The translations under genes were made by a program, and so were the position numbers. From NCBI RefSeq assembly GCF_029168945.1, contig NC_083601.1, positions 37,251,660-37,315,659 on the forward strand: a stretch of DNA of 64,000 nucleotides. Reading direction: 5' to 3'. Shown here one piece after another: positions 1-11,086 of the stretch; position 1 is the stretch's first letter, and each line of letters starts with the position of its first letter. The DNA is from Cannabis sativa (Eukaryota; Streptophyta; Magnoliopsida; Rosales; Cannabaceae). Below the pieces are notes generated by a model. It was not told the origin of the DNA and made no database searches. It was given only the letters and a program-made list of their open reading frames with translations.

Positions 1-742
1 ATTTTTGAATGTTTTAGTCTTATCTCTGTGACATGGTTTTGAGTGTTTAAATCTTGTCTGTGTGACATGGTTTTGAGTATTTTAGTCTTGTTTATGTGAC
101 ATAGTTTTGAGTGTTTTAGTTTTGTCTATGTGACATGATTTTGTTTCGTTGTTGGTTCTTTGTTGTTCTTTGATAGCTCGCTATCAAATCACTGGTAGTG
201 GTTGAAATCCGATATTAAATTGTACCAATATTGATATTATACTTTATAAAGGTGCTAAGTTTCATATGTGCCCTTTTAACATTTCTAAAAAAAATACTTA
301 TTTCATATACTAAAAAAAAGATTCAAACAAGTAACTGATTTGTATAGAGTTGTGTACTAATTTAAAAAATTAGAGTTTTTCGTTCTTAAGTTTATATCTA
401 TAGGAGGTTGCCTTATTCTTCGGTCAGGCCCGTTGGGGTTGTCTTTTATTATTGTGATTCGATTTTTGCTACTATGATTAGTCTTGTGTTTGTGATATGT
501 TTTTGAGTGTTTTATAGTCTTATCTCTGTGACATGGTTTTGAGTATTTTAGTCTTGTCTGTGTGGTACGGTTTTGAGTATTTTAGTCTTGTCTGTGTGAT
601 ACGGTTTTGAGTATTTTAGTCTTGTTTATGCGACATAGTTTTGAGTGTTTTAGTTTTGTCTATGTGACATGATTTTGTTTCGTTGTTGGACGTTCTTCGT
701 TGTTCTTTGATAGCTCGCTATCAAATCACTGTTAGTGGTTGG
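1..742. repeat. Duplicated 34-bp minisatellite
   Basis: Two blocks of a tandem repeat with a 34-bp period are visible. Units begin near 30, 64, 98 and 132, and again near 493, 530, 564, 598, 632 and 666. Each contains a GACATGGTTTTGAGT-like core followed by TTTAGTCTTGTCT. Both blocks end in the same unique tail (a TTTGTTTCGTTGTTGG core, then TGATAGCTCGCTATCAAATC), at about 132-203 and 666-740. The whole array therefore looks duplicated with an offset of about 534 bp. No coding role is seen. Confidence 0.85.
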
Positions 743-1715
743 AAGTAACAAGTTCTTTGTAATTGAAGGAGTTATTAGTAGTGTAGTTACGTACTTTTGC
801 AAAATAATTGAGTGCTCAAACTACGAAATTTAATAAATTTGTTGCAATAATTTTTACTATTGTATTTTTTGAGTTAGATGTAACTAATATAAGTGTTTTT
901 AAGGTCAATTTTGATATTGTAATCTTTTTATTTTTATTTTTTTATCAAATGATTTGTGAATTAGATAGCTAAATATTATTCAGTTCGTTTTTTTAATTAA
1001 ATTAGTGGCTATTATTTTAACGGATTGGTTTAATATAGTTGTATGATTAATTTATTAAAAAAAATATGCCAAAGAAAATAATTAAAAAAACCTATTTAAT
1101 TATTATTAAAAATAAACCGAGATCTTCCCTTCTCCTTTGACACTCTCTCTTATCACTCCTCACGCCCAATTCCCCAGACGGACAGACCACACTGACCGGG
1201 ACACGCCTGAGAGGAACGAAGCTTCAACTTCAAGTCGCCTACATCCTCCACTCAATCCCTGCGTTTGCCGAAGCATAGGTATGTTGTAATTCATACGTGT
1301 TTCCAATTTTCTAATGCGTTTTGATTGCATTCAGATATGTTCACTTTGATTTGATTTGATTCTTAACACGATCTGATCAAATCTGATGTGTTTTTATTTG
1401 GGTACCAGATTAATATGTTGATATTCTGATTTCGGTATAACTGAGAAATCTGAAGATTTTTTATTTGGGTATAACTGAGATTTGTGGATGACTTCAATTC
1501 AATCAATATTTCTATTCGATTGCTGCCCAAACAGTAATCTGAAGTAATATTGACATGTTATCATGTAATTGAAATTTATTTATTTTTGGCAAAGATTTGG
1601 GTTGATGCTAGGTAGGCAAATGACCAAAACATGAAGTTTTTTTTGGGGGGGCTGAAATTGATTTGATTTTTTTAGAGGCTCAGATTAAGAACTCAGAATT
1701 TTGATATTATATTAG
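743..1715 (+). promoter_or_regulatory. Upstream region, 5' UTR exon and leader intron of TFCA
   Basis: AT-rich DNA gives way near 1125 to a pyrimidine-rich, less AT-rich stretch typical of a plant transcribed leader. A probable non-coding first exon ends at 1278 (CATAG|GTATGT). A leader intron of 437 bp would run from 1279 to 1715, its acceptor TTAG lying one base before the ATG at 1717. The transcription start is not determinable. The leader intron is an inference from splice-site quality. Confidence 0.55.
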
Positions 1716-1716
1716 G

Positions 1717-2172
1717 ATGGCAACACTAAGAAGTTTGAAGATCAAAACAAGTACTTGTAAACGCCTAGTGAAAGAGCTTCATTCTTATGAGAAAGAGGTC
1801 GAGAGTGAGGCTGCCAAGACTGCCAAGATGAAGGAAAATGGAGCCGACCCTTATGATCTGAAGCAACAGGTTTCGATGTTTTTGATGAAGAAATATATTT
1901 GTATGCATTTTCTTTTATATAAGAAGTATGAGAAAGTGACTTTGGGTTGATTGTTTTGCAAACAGGAAAATGTGTTGGGAGAATCAAGGATGATGATTCC
2001 TGATTGTAGAAAGCGGCTGGAGTCATCCTTAGCTGACCTTAAAGCTACTTTGGCAGAGTTAGAAGAGTTGAATCAGAAGGAAGGTGCAGAAATTGAAGAT
2101 GCTCGGACCACTATTTCCCAAGTTGAGAAACTGTTTCCAACAAGCTCAACTTCAGAATCTGAAGTATTGTGA
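1717..2172 (+). CDS. TFCA: Tubulin-folding cofactor A (TFCA/KIESEL-like)
   Basis: Coding exons are 1717-1869 and 1966-2172, joined in phase 0 across a 96-bp GT..AG intron, giving about 119 residues. The product is a short, highly charged, all-helical protein: an N-terminal LRSLKIKTSTCKRLVKEL segment, then a long Glu/Lys-rich coiled coil (RLESSLADLKATLAELEEL) ending in a Ser/Thr-rich tail. This matches the tubulin-binding cofactor A family, which holds beta-tubulin released from cytosolic chaperonin before alpha/beta heterodimer assembly. Arabidopsis KIESEL is about 113 residues, so the length fits. The intron is read through by an in-frame stop at 1948-1950, so the unspliced transcript would truncate. 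Identification is by family pattern and is strong. Confidence 0.93.
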
Positions 2173-2373
2173 TTTTCCATTCCTTGTTGGGGATTTGGAT
2201 ATTAGTTTTAAATTTTCCTTAGGTTGGTTTGGATGAATTGAGTGTTTCTAGCACTGCTTCTTCCCCATTCCTATTTGGCATTTTGAACACTTCAGATTTG
2301 ACCAATGTTCTATAGTATGTATTGAGCTTTCTATCTCGGAAGTTGGAATGAATTTATTTTCCATTTACCAATT
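2173..2373 (+). other. TFCA 3' UTR and short spacer
   Basis: AT-rich sequence directly after the TFCA stop, presumed 3' UTR. No clear poly(A) signal could be fixed and no other feature is seen before the Copia fragment begins. Confidence 0.4.
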
Positions 2374-3557
2374 GTGAAGGAAAAGTATACCATGGACTGC
2401 AAGTGCAAGCCTTCTTGTGCTATTCAAATTAGGGTACCCATTGGGATCAGAAACTGCATCTGGTATGGCAATCATGGCTTGCATTGGTGCTGTGGTGGTG
2501 GGATTCGGTGCAAGTGTGGTTGTTGGACCAAGGAAAGACTTGTAAAACTGATAATAACATTGAGTGATAACATGACTTGTCTTCTGGCGGAGTTGATACA
2601 CTGGCTTGGATTGCCAAGGTTGGTTGGTCCACCTTCCACGGCCAGAAAAACCTCTTCCACCACCACGATTAGGATTATTATAGGGTGAGGGATCTTTATA
2701 GTTATTGTATAGGGTTTAGGGTTATTGTATCCTCCCCTATGATTGGAGGAGAATCCACCACGCATGTTGCCATTGTGAGCAAGATTTACTTCTGCAGATT
2801 TAGATTTTTGGTGGACATATCTATTCTTGCTTCTTGAGCCATGAGAAAGGCTTCAAGTTTAGCTATGGTGAATTTCTCCTTGTTAATATTGTAAATATTG
2901 TAAGACGTGTAGAAAAAATGTCATATTTAGGTCCAATATATTTAGGTCCAAGATCATTGAATATAGCTTCGACATGATCTGTTATAGTAACAGTGTGACC
3001 AATTGCAATAAGTAAGTCTACAATTGATTTGATCTTTAACAAATGGTCATTAATTGAAGATGAATGTTGATCTTAGTGTTACAAAGTTGAGTGTTGAATT
3101 GACTTATCTTTGAATTTGTTTGAGCAGTGAAGAACTCTTGGAGAGCTAGCCAATCATCGACAGAAGTTTCATGCCCGATCATTCTTGTGTTCATTTTCTC
3201 ATTCATGGAAGACAACATCCATGAAAGTAGAAGTTGATCTCCAGCCTCCCAATCGACATAGTCTTGAGAGATTTATTAAGTTCATGATCAATTTTTGATT
3301 CATACTTTGGTGGAGCGGAGTGCGGTTTGAAGAATCTTTGAAGACGACAACCTCGAACAGTTGTGAGGATCTGATGCTTCCAAGATAAGAAGTTATTCTC
3401 ATCGAGTTTAGGTGAAAGAGAGTGTTTGAAGGCCACTGGTTCTCTGTATTGAGGTTCTCTGAGGTTGTTAGTTGAGCCAGACATGGCTGGGTAGGACAAA
3501 GAAGATGAAGACGAAGGATAAATAGTTTAGAGTTTCTTTAGAGCTCTGATACCATAT
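2374..3557 (-). mobile_element. Copia retrotransposon fragment: PBS and decayed gag
   Basis: Read on the minus strand, the sequence just inside the LTR contains TGGTATCAGAGC (about 3543-3554), the plant Copia primer-binding site complementary to initiator tRNA-Met. A gag-like ORF starts at the ATG 3482-3484 and includes LDENNFLSWKHQILTTVRG and RLQRF, hallmarks of the Copia gag (UBN2-type) domain. Further left the frame is broken repeatedly. A Gly/Asn-rich stretch and a degenerate zinc knuckle (QLRQKTSHVITQCYYQF) follow at about 2500-2600. No protease, integrase, RT or second LTR is present, so this is a 5' remnant truncated inside gag. Confidence 0.85.
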
Positions 3558-3747
3558 TGAAATAACAGTCATTTTAGAATTAAAACAAATGATTTTATTG
3601 TATTTAGAGAGATACAGAGGTGAGTTTATATAACACTTAGAGAGCTTAAACAAATAGTAGCTAAACTAACAGAATAACACCAAAAGATGCTAACAACTAA
3701 CTAAATATAACAAAAAAAGACAGTTAAGTAACTAACTTCCTTAACAG
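3558..3747 (-). mobile_element. 5' LTR of the Copia fragment
   Basis: On the minus strand a segment runs from TGTTAAGGAAG (right end, about 3747) to TTATTTCA (left end, 3558), immediately beside the primer-binding site. It starts TG and ends CA as LTRs do. At about 190 bp it is short for an LTR. The right edge is inferred from the TG start and is less certain than the left edge. Confidence 0.6.
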
Positions 3748-3748
3748 G

Positions 3749-4106
3749 GTGTGCTCGACCAAAATAAATGTGTTTGGGGCTACTACAGCGCTGGAGATTG
3801 AGACTCATGCTGGAATTCTTAGAGTGAATTGGATGATCATTCATCTTAGGGTAAGGAACTCAATTTTCTTTTCAAATTGCAAGGATCTTTGTCGGGCCAC
3901 GGAAAGACAATGGCCAATATGGGAGCTTGTTGCTTTGTTTATGTTTTTTTTTTTTTTTCTAGTCTTGATGTTTTAGATTATAATTTTTTTTTGAATTTCT
4001 AGAGATGACAATAATTTTGCGGATGTCTTAGCCTCTTGGACTAGAAGCTACTTTAGTAGTTCTCCTTTTTTGGGAGCTAACGCCTATATTATTGACAAAC
4101 TATAAA
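3749..4106 (+). pseudogene. Non-LTR retrotransposon RNase H-like remnant
   Basis: In shifting plus-strand frames the sequence reads NSIFFSNCKDLCRATER followed by PIWELVALF, and later RDDNNFADVLASWTRSYF. These resemble the centre and the C-terminal part of the RVT_3 RNase H domain of plant LINEs (D.K.LV.A...P.WEL and R..N..AD.LA..). A T-rich run and frame changes at about 3945-3995 separate the parts. It has no start codon or upstream RT and is a dead fragment. Confidence 0.6.
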
Positions 4107-4142
4107 GTTTATTAGTTTTAATAAAGTTTTCCTTTAGCAAAA

Positions 4143-4395
4143 GAGCATTGTTATTGGGTATTAGTAGTGCCTAGCACATTCTAAATGTATCGCGTTGCGA
4201 TTGACTATTGATATTTTCTTAAAAATTATTACATTAAACTATATATGAGATTTGATAACCAATAGCCAAGAAAAAGTAATAAAGGTTAAAGTTACCATCA
4301 ATTAAACTTAAGTGACATATCGCCACCAAGTCTAACCCCATTGCCTAAACAAATGCACCTTATGTGTTGTCCCCAAAAAAAATGGTTAAATATAT
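4143..4395. mobile_element. Diverged copy of the Mutator-like MITE seen at 24845-25023
   Basis: From about 4145 the sequence shares a string of blocks, in the same order, with the reverse complement of the 24.8-kb MITE: GAGCAT, TATTAG, GTGCCTAGCACATTCT, CGCGTTGCGATTG, ATTATTACATTAAACTATAT. The second half is more decayed. No target duplication was found. It lies within 120 bp of the thioesterase start codon. Confidence 0.5.
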
Positions 4396-4510
4396 AAAGT
4401 ATAATGCGCACGTTAGCATTGAGAAGGTTGATCTTCTTCCCTTTAGATAAAATTAAATCAGATTAGGTTGGGTTCGGTTGGGTTGGGTTTCTTTCAATCC
4501 AAGGACGGAA

Positions 4511-5707
4511 ATGGCGAAGCCTTCCTCCGAGTTGATTAAGGCGTTACTCTCTCCCACAGCGGTGATCTCCAAGGACCTTTCTCCCGAAGTCGTTGACCGA
4601 GTTCTGATTTTTCTCTCCAACGTCGGCGCCGCAAAACCCATTCCCGATCACTGCAACACCAAAGGTTTCTTTTCCGACGTCATCACCGCCGTACTTAAAC
4701 CCCTCACTGTTTCCCCTGGACACATCACCTGCCTCCTCACCGTCAAACCCGCCGTCGCTGTAATTATTCGTTTATTTATAATTGAGTTGGATGTTTTCTT
4801 TTTAGTTGGGATTTGATTTGAATTATATGAAGAAAGAGAAATTGTTGCTTGCTTGTTCCCGAGAAGATTTTTTTAACGTTATGTTGTATATTGGAGAAAC
4901 AATAATGGTGCTTTATTGATGATTTTTCAGAACTTCTATGGATCGCTTCATGGAGGAGCTCTGGCAGCTGTAGCCGAGGCGATCTCCATAGCTTGTGCTA
5001 AAACGGTTTTAGGTGACGATAAGGAATTTTTTCTTGGTGAACAGAGCATGTCTTATCTCTCTGCTGCTCCAGTCGATGTAAGTGTCTCTTAATACCTACA
5101 GTTGCTCTTGTTCAATTGTTCTTGTTGTTAAGTATTAAATGTTTTAGTAATAAAGATTGAAAGAAGAGAAAGAAAATAAAAAAGAGGGCATGATCAAAAT
5201 TGAGTTTGCAAGATTTACTCACCTATTATTATAAAGACAGAATATTTGCCATGGTGAGGGTATGGGTGATATTGTTCATTGTTCACTTGGAGATTGGAAT
5301 ATCTTATCTACTCTTTCCCTTGGTTTCATTCTCTTTTGCCTTCCCTACTTTCATTCTCAAGTGTGCCATAAGCTCATTTTGCTCTTTTCCCATGAACAAA
5401 ACTGGTGCTTTTGTCTTCCTATTCATATGCACTTAATTAAGCCCTGCAGATACAACATGACATATACATGCTTGATGATTTTATGTACTTCGTTGACTCT
5501 ACAATTATTTTTGTTTTTCCTCGCTCAAAATTTTGATACTGAGCATTTTCATACATTTGACAGGCAGAGGTAATTGCTAATGCACAAGTGGTGAGAAGTG
5601 GAAGGAATTTGACTGTAATATCAATTGATTTTAAATTGAGGAAAACCCAGAAGCTGGTCTATACAGCTCGCGCCACCTTCTATAACATGCCTGTTTCTAA
5701 ATTATGA
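4511..5707 (+). CDS. Hotdog-fold acyl-CoA thioesterase (ACOT13/THEM2-like)
   Basis: Coding exons 4511-4759, 4931-5077 and 5564-5707 are all in phase 0 and give 179 residues. The N-terminal 80 residues are family-variable (MAKPSSELIKALLSP...). Exon 2 carries the 4HBT hotdog core NFYGSLHGGALAAVAEAIS at about residues 84-102. Its HGG lies on the central helix, and the Asn/His/Glu there are the usual active-site positions of the THEM2/PaaI group. Exon 3 holds the strands AEVIANAQVVRSGRNLTVI and KLVYTARATFYN that close the fold. The enzyme is expected to hydrolyse acyl-CoA thioesters; the substrate and compartment are not shown by the sequence. The start is the first ATG in a G-rich context; an in-frame ATG at 4478 lies just upstream and is less typical. 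It converges with cpFtsY. Confidence 0.9.
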
Positions 5708-6506
5708 CATTCCTTCGTCCAGGAATTTAGGTACTCATGTTTATGTAACAAGCAAATGTGTCTGTAAGTCGTATAAGATTTCTCCCTGTGATGATTCTCA
5801 TTGTTGAAAACCATATAATGCATTCTCTTCATTGATGCCTACACATAATTTGGAATTCTTTTTCCCAATTTGTATACTACATATTATAACCCTACAATTT
5901 CTTGATGATATTAATCCATGTAGATCATTTGGTACAAGTGTGGTTCAATAATTTGTTTTAAGTGAATCCAACATGCCAGCAACAAGCTTTTCCAAAGCAA
6001 AACAGAAGTCTAGATCAAAGGACATTACTCCAATTAGTTCAAATAACATAGTACAAAATCAATAGAAAAAATGATTGCAATTTAAAACTTGGTACAGCTC
6101 TTGGCAACTGAAATGTACTTATAACAGAACAGCAAACGCATTGATCATCTGGAGATAGTCTTGCAACTCACTCGGCAACATCAAGTTAGTCAGCAATAAT
6201 GAGCGAAACAAGGCTCTCAATAACAAAAACTTGCTTAACAGTCCCAGGCTTCGTAATTACAAGCAAGCATAACAATATCGCAGGTAGAATCATGCTTCTA
6301 TGAAATATCAATTTTCAACTTCCAGCTTCAACTGTTTTCTTTAGCTATTCTGTTGAGAGAATACACCCTGCCAAAATGTCTCAAATTTCAAAATGAGCAA
6401 AGGTTAACGATCATCAGGAAAAGAAGCAAATGAAATAATCAGTATCACTATCATAAGAATTTGTTATTACCTTCAAATAAGTTGCACTAACAACCACTTT
6501 TAAGGC
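5708..6506. other. Convergent 3' UTR/intergenic spacer
   Basis: AT-rich 800-bp stretch between the stop of the thioesterase (+) and the stop of cpFtsY (-). It presumably contains both 3' UTRs. No ORF, RNA gene or repeat is recognised. Confidence 0.5.
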
Positions 6507-9500
6507 CTAAGGAAATATAGCATTAACAAAGGCTTCTGCATCAAATGGTTGGAGGTCTTCAACACCTTCACCAACACCAACGAACTTCACTGGTATGCCA
6601 AGCTCATCTACTACACTTACCACACAGCCACCTCTTGCAGAACCATCAAGTTTTGTTAATATCAAACCAGTAATTCCAACAACCTGTCGAGTGACATAAA
6701 AGTATAAACAATCTATAGTTTGCACTGTAGTTGAATCAAAGTACATGGAGTCTGAATATGAAAAGGTAAATATAAATAGTGATTTACGATTCTGAACCTA
6801 CTGGCTCTATTAGAAATCTTAAAGAAAATGGACCGTAGCACATGATAGCATTGTCAAAAAATTATACTAAACTTTTAGCATGGAATAATCATTATATTGC
6901 AAAATTTCTTAGTAGCCTAAAGCAAACGGTACAAAAGAGTACACTAAGTTTGCTAGTTGGGGATAAATTTTGGAACCGTTTGCCTCCTTATAAACATGTG
7001 AAAAATATGGAAAAGATAGTAATATACTATCAAGCCAGTTAATTTATAAGGCTGAGAACTGGGATGTTACATCGTTGAATTCTCTTGCTTGTGGAAGCAT
7101 GTTTAAACCAGTTGTTCCATCCAGAACTTGAAGAATCTCCTGTATATATTTCAGAAATATTTAGCACTACAATGTATCACAAAACAAAGCATCAAAAATA
7201 AATTTTCTTTCTCACAAAAATAATAAGTACAACAAAGGCATATAAGGAAAAATCTATTCAAGCCACAAGTGCAATACTGTCATAAACTGGCATACTTGTT
7301 ATCTTGTATTTTCATATAAAGGAAACAGAACTGATATTCTATATTGCCAGAAGTCATTAGAATTTTAAATTGTAACCTATCCAATGTAATGAAAGAAGCA
7401 ATTTACAGAACTAGAATGAGAGAAAGACATTTACTATCATGCCAAACTATTGTGCCCCTCTGTGAGCCAATGTCTCAGCGAATATTCTATTGAACAATTC
7501 ATAATAGCGGATGTTATAACTTGATCATGGAAAAGGAGGAGAGAGGGAAGGCCAAAGAGTTAAACTCACATTAGGAGCCCCAGGGAGAACTTTTCCAACA
7601 GCTTTCTTACATGATATCAACTCTTCCATGAGACTGTAATTAGTGTGAAGACCTGGGAAAAATCAATACAAGAGTTCCTGAAAACAATGGGGGCAGAAGA
7701 AAATAACCAACCAGGAAAAAATGTCCTGTAAGCTTACGTCCTGAGGTGTCACACAAGACAATATCATAATCCTCTAGTTTCCCTCTCTTCACGGCCTGAG
7801 AAAGAACTATTAAGAAAGCACTATAAAATTAAACATCAGTCATTGTACTAGGCATTTGAAAAATCATAAAGACGGTATAATGCTTCAAAAGAGATGTAAC
7901 ACTAAACACACAAGTTAATTGAATTGGCAACCTGATGATGCTTTGGCCTTTTCTCCTTCAGCCACAACTATTTCACAGCCAGTCCTCTCGGCCCATATCT
8001 CCAGCTGATCACTAGCAGCTGCTCGAAATGTATCCCCTGCTGCCATCAGTACCTGTAACAAGCTCAAATCAGTAGGCTATTCAGAGTCAAAAACAACTAA
8101 CAGACTCAAAAACTAACAATTGTTTCTAAACAATAACGATTTAGTACATAAACAGACTCAAAAACAACATGGTGTTGAAGCCCCATCTCTGCTGCAAGAA
8201 ATATAAATAGATGACATAATTTAGAAAGAAAAAAACCCCCACTTAAGTTTCTGAACACTAGTTTCCCTCATCCTTTCCCAAGGTTTAGGTCAAAAACACC
8301 AGCCTCCCACATAAGTCTCAACACATCATTTTTATCTTGACTTTTAGAATCCACAACCACAAAGCTTAATTTAATGTGATAAATTATAGAGCTCCAATTC
8401 GCTATTGTAGTAGTGGCCCAAAATTAAAACACTCCCAACTAAAAACAGTGAAAATAAGATTGTGCAACTAGTAAATTTGAGGTTGAAAAAAATACAATAC
8501 CCATTCAAATTTTTAAAATTTATTTTCTGTATATGAACATTCATGATCAGTAAAAGGTCATTAGACTATACTGAGCTTGTGAAGAAGCAAATAAAGAGCT
8601 TAACATCTCCTTATTTACATACTTTTATTGAATTTTCTAGTAGAACCAGCTCATCTAACTTTTAAATAGTGTGAACAAACCCGAAAGTTTAATTGATAAA
8701 GGTGATGTAACACAGGATCCATTAGGTCAAAACACTCAAATTATAATTTTTTTCATTATACCATTGTTTAGAATTGCCAACATAACAAAAAATTAAACAC
8801 TACAAGTATTTTATAGGTAACTAAGTTTATGTCATACCAGATCCTAGAGCAGATATCAGTTTCCACTCTTTCTTTACTCCCTAAAATATATTCTTTTAAT
8901 TGGAAGAAAGGGTAAAAAGATTCACCTTTGCCCCTTCTTTCTTCAATCTATGAGCCAACTTCCCTGTAAAAAGTTAGTTGATAAGTAAAATGTTTTAATG
9001 GGTAAGAAAATATCTAGACAGAAGAAAATAAATGTGTAGGATCCTACATTCAATGTGTGGGAAATTGCATGATAAAATTTTTCATAAATACATCCAAAAA
9101 GAATACACAAAAATTCAATAGAATACTGATTTATTTAATTGATAAAAATAATAATAAGAAGAAGAAGAACATCCCCTTAACCTCGGTAGGGTATCTTAAA
9201 TTATTATTCTTACCAAGAGATGTCGTCTTGCCACCTCCATTAACACCAACAACCATAACAACTGCCGGTTTCCTGATGCAATGAATCAATCACAAAATTA
9301 AATTGGCAATTATATAAAAAACCACATCACATTGGCATAAAGCACAATCCAAAACATAGAACCTGAATCCAAGCTGAAGTTCACTTTTGCTGTCCTTCTT
9401 AGTCAGCAAGTCCAGCACACACTTCTTCAATGCATCCTATAACCATAACAACACAATATCATCACAGATCCACCTAACCCAAAGCCACTTCTACCATTCC

Positions 9501-10520
9501 ATACGGAAGAAGAAAGACAAATTACTCAAAATTTAAAAAAGAAACAAAAAACTGATGTTAAATATGAAAAGATATACAAAGAATTTAACTGGAATTCTTA
9601 TTTCAATGAGCAAGTATATACAATTCTGAATGGAATAAGAAAGCATTACACTCTTAACCAGATACATCATTTAAGCTCAGATGCTTAGAAGACATGTGGT
9701 TTGCTCCCACAAGAGGTTTACATAGAAACTATTTATAGTTTTCTGGGCTAGGTTGAGAGCTAGTTAACAATAAAAATAAGTAAATAACTAAAAATAATGG
9801 AATCCCACTTCATAAAAAGACATTGAAAATTTTCCACAAACATTCACAAAAGATCAGCTCAAAACAAAATATGGGCAAGCGGACGGACCCAATTGATGTG
9901 GCGGTAGCCCCCATTAAAAAATAATATAATTTTTGTTTAAAATAGACATAGATATTTTTTATAATCCTCACAAATCAACAAAAATCCTGGTCCGTAATGG
10001 ACAAGTTTTGCAAGTTGTTATTATCAATACCTTAATTTCGCTTCCTGATTTCAACTTCCCGGCCAGTATGTTCTCCCTTAAGCTTTCCACAATTTTTATC
10101 GTAATTCTTGGTCCAAAATCAGATACCAGCAGAGCCTTTATCCCATCATAACAAGAATAAATTAATTATAAGTACATAAATTAAATATATGATTACATTC
10201 CATAAGAAGAAGGAAAATTGCAAAAAGAAAACCTCTTCGAGTTCGTCCAGCACTTTGTCGGTGTCGGCAAGGTTCCAGTATAGGAGGAGCTCGTCTACGA
10301 CGGCGAGGTTGTCCCGAGTCTTGGAAAAGCCGGAGAAAATCTTCTCAACATCATTCTTAGCTTTCTCCTTTATCAGTCGACCCAACCGGGTGAAGAACCC
10401 GGTCTGGCTAGCACTGCATTTGAACCGGGATTTATCGGGTCGGGTCAGCAGGAGCCGAGCAGACTGTGAATTTGAGCAGAGTGAGATATGAGAGAGAGAA
10501 GATGGACATGAAACAGCCAT
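6507..10520 (-). CDS. CPFTSY: Chloroplast SRP receptor FtsY (cpFtsY)
   Basis: Ten minus-strand exons fit in phase: 10233-10520, 10031-10135, 9363-9436, 9214-9272, 8926-8963, 7932-8052, 7738-7806, 7570-7652, 7071-7139 and 6507-6683. The protein is 360 residues, close to Arabidopsis cpFtsY (about 366). Residues 1-40 are Ser-rich and basic, a plausible chloroplast transit peptide. The NG domain follows: P-loop GVNGGGKTT (165-173), the [12 protein letters not shown] motif, DTSGR (248-252) and [10 protein letters not shown] (from 312). These are the SRP-type GTPase motifs. With cpSRP54 it delivers light-harvesting proteins to Alb3 at the thylakoid. Exon 7 must use the acceptor at 7807-7808, because the nearer AG at 7796-7797 breaks the frame. 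Several introns exceed 300 bp and show nothing beyond AT-rich DNA. Confidence 0.95.
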
Positions 10521-10842
10521 TTTCTTCGCCTCTCTGACTGATAACTTCACAGCTTAGAGTAACCAGATAACGTCGAGAATTTGCACCGAGAAACGATGTC
10601 GTTTAGCAATAAAATAAGGAAAAGGAATATTGAATTGTTTTAGATTTTATATAAACAAGTAATATATTAAGAATTTTTTTTTTTTTTTGCTAAATGTAAT
10701 ATATTAGGAATTAATTTTGTCGCTAACTATTAACTAACAGCTTTACATAATTATTTTAAGTTCTTTTGATTTTCAAAAATAAATAAAATAATAATAATAT
10801 ACATAAAAGCTCATTTTATTTGGTTTTTTTTTCATAATACAC

Positions 10843-11086
10843 TAAGGGCTCGTTTGGAACACCGTATTAAGTCGTATTGTATTGTATTGTATTATATTAA
10901 AATGAGTTATATATCATATTTTTATATAATACTATGTTAAACTTTAATTTATACTAAAATATTATATATTTAGGTGTCCATAAAAGTTAATACCATATAT
11001 AGTTTTACATAAAAATATTGCATAAAATACAATTTAATATAATACAATACAACACGACTTAATACGGCGTTCCAAACGAGCCCTAA
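10843..11086. mobile_element. Tourist-like (PIF/Harbinger) MITE
   Basis: A 238-bp element (10846-11083) starts GGGCTCGTTTGGAAC and ends with its inverted match GTTCCAAACGAGCCC. The terminal inverted repeats extend about 29 bp with one mismatch. It is flanked by TAA at 10843-10845 and 11084-11086, the 3-bp target site typical of PIF/Harbinger. The interior is AT-rich and non-coding. It sits about 330 bp upstream of the cpFtsY start, so it may lie in that promoter. Confidence 0.88.

Noticed and set aside
7738..7795. Acceptor CTCAG|GCCGTG as the start of cpFtsY exon 7
   Set aside because: It throws the reading frame off; the upstream AATAG|TTCTTT restores [10 protein letters not shown], which fits the family.
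10518..10550. Upstream non-ATG start for cpFtsY
   Set aside because: The codon at 10548-10550 is GTG; the first ATG at 10518-10520 gives a sensible transit peptide.
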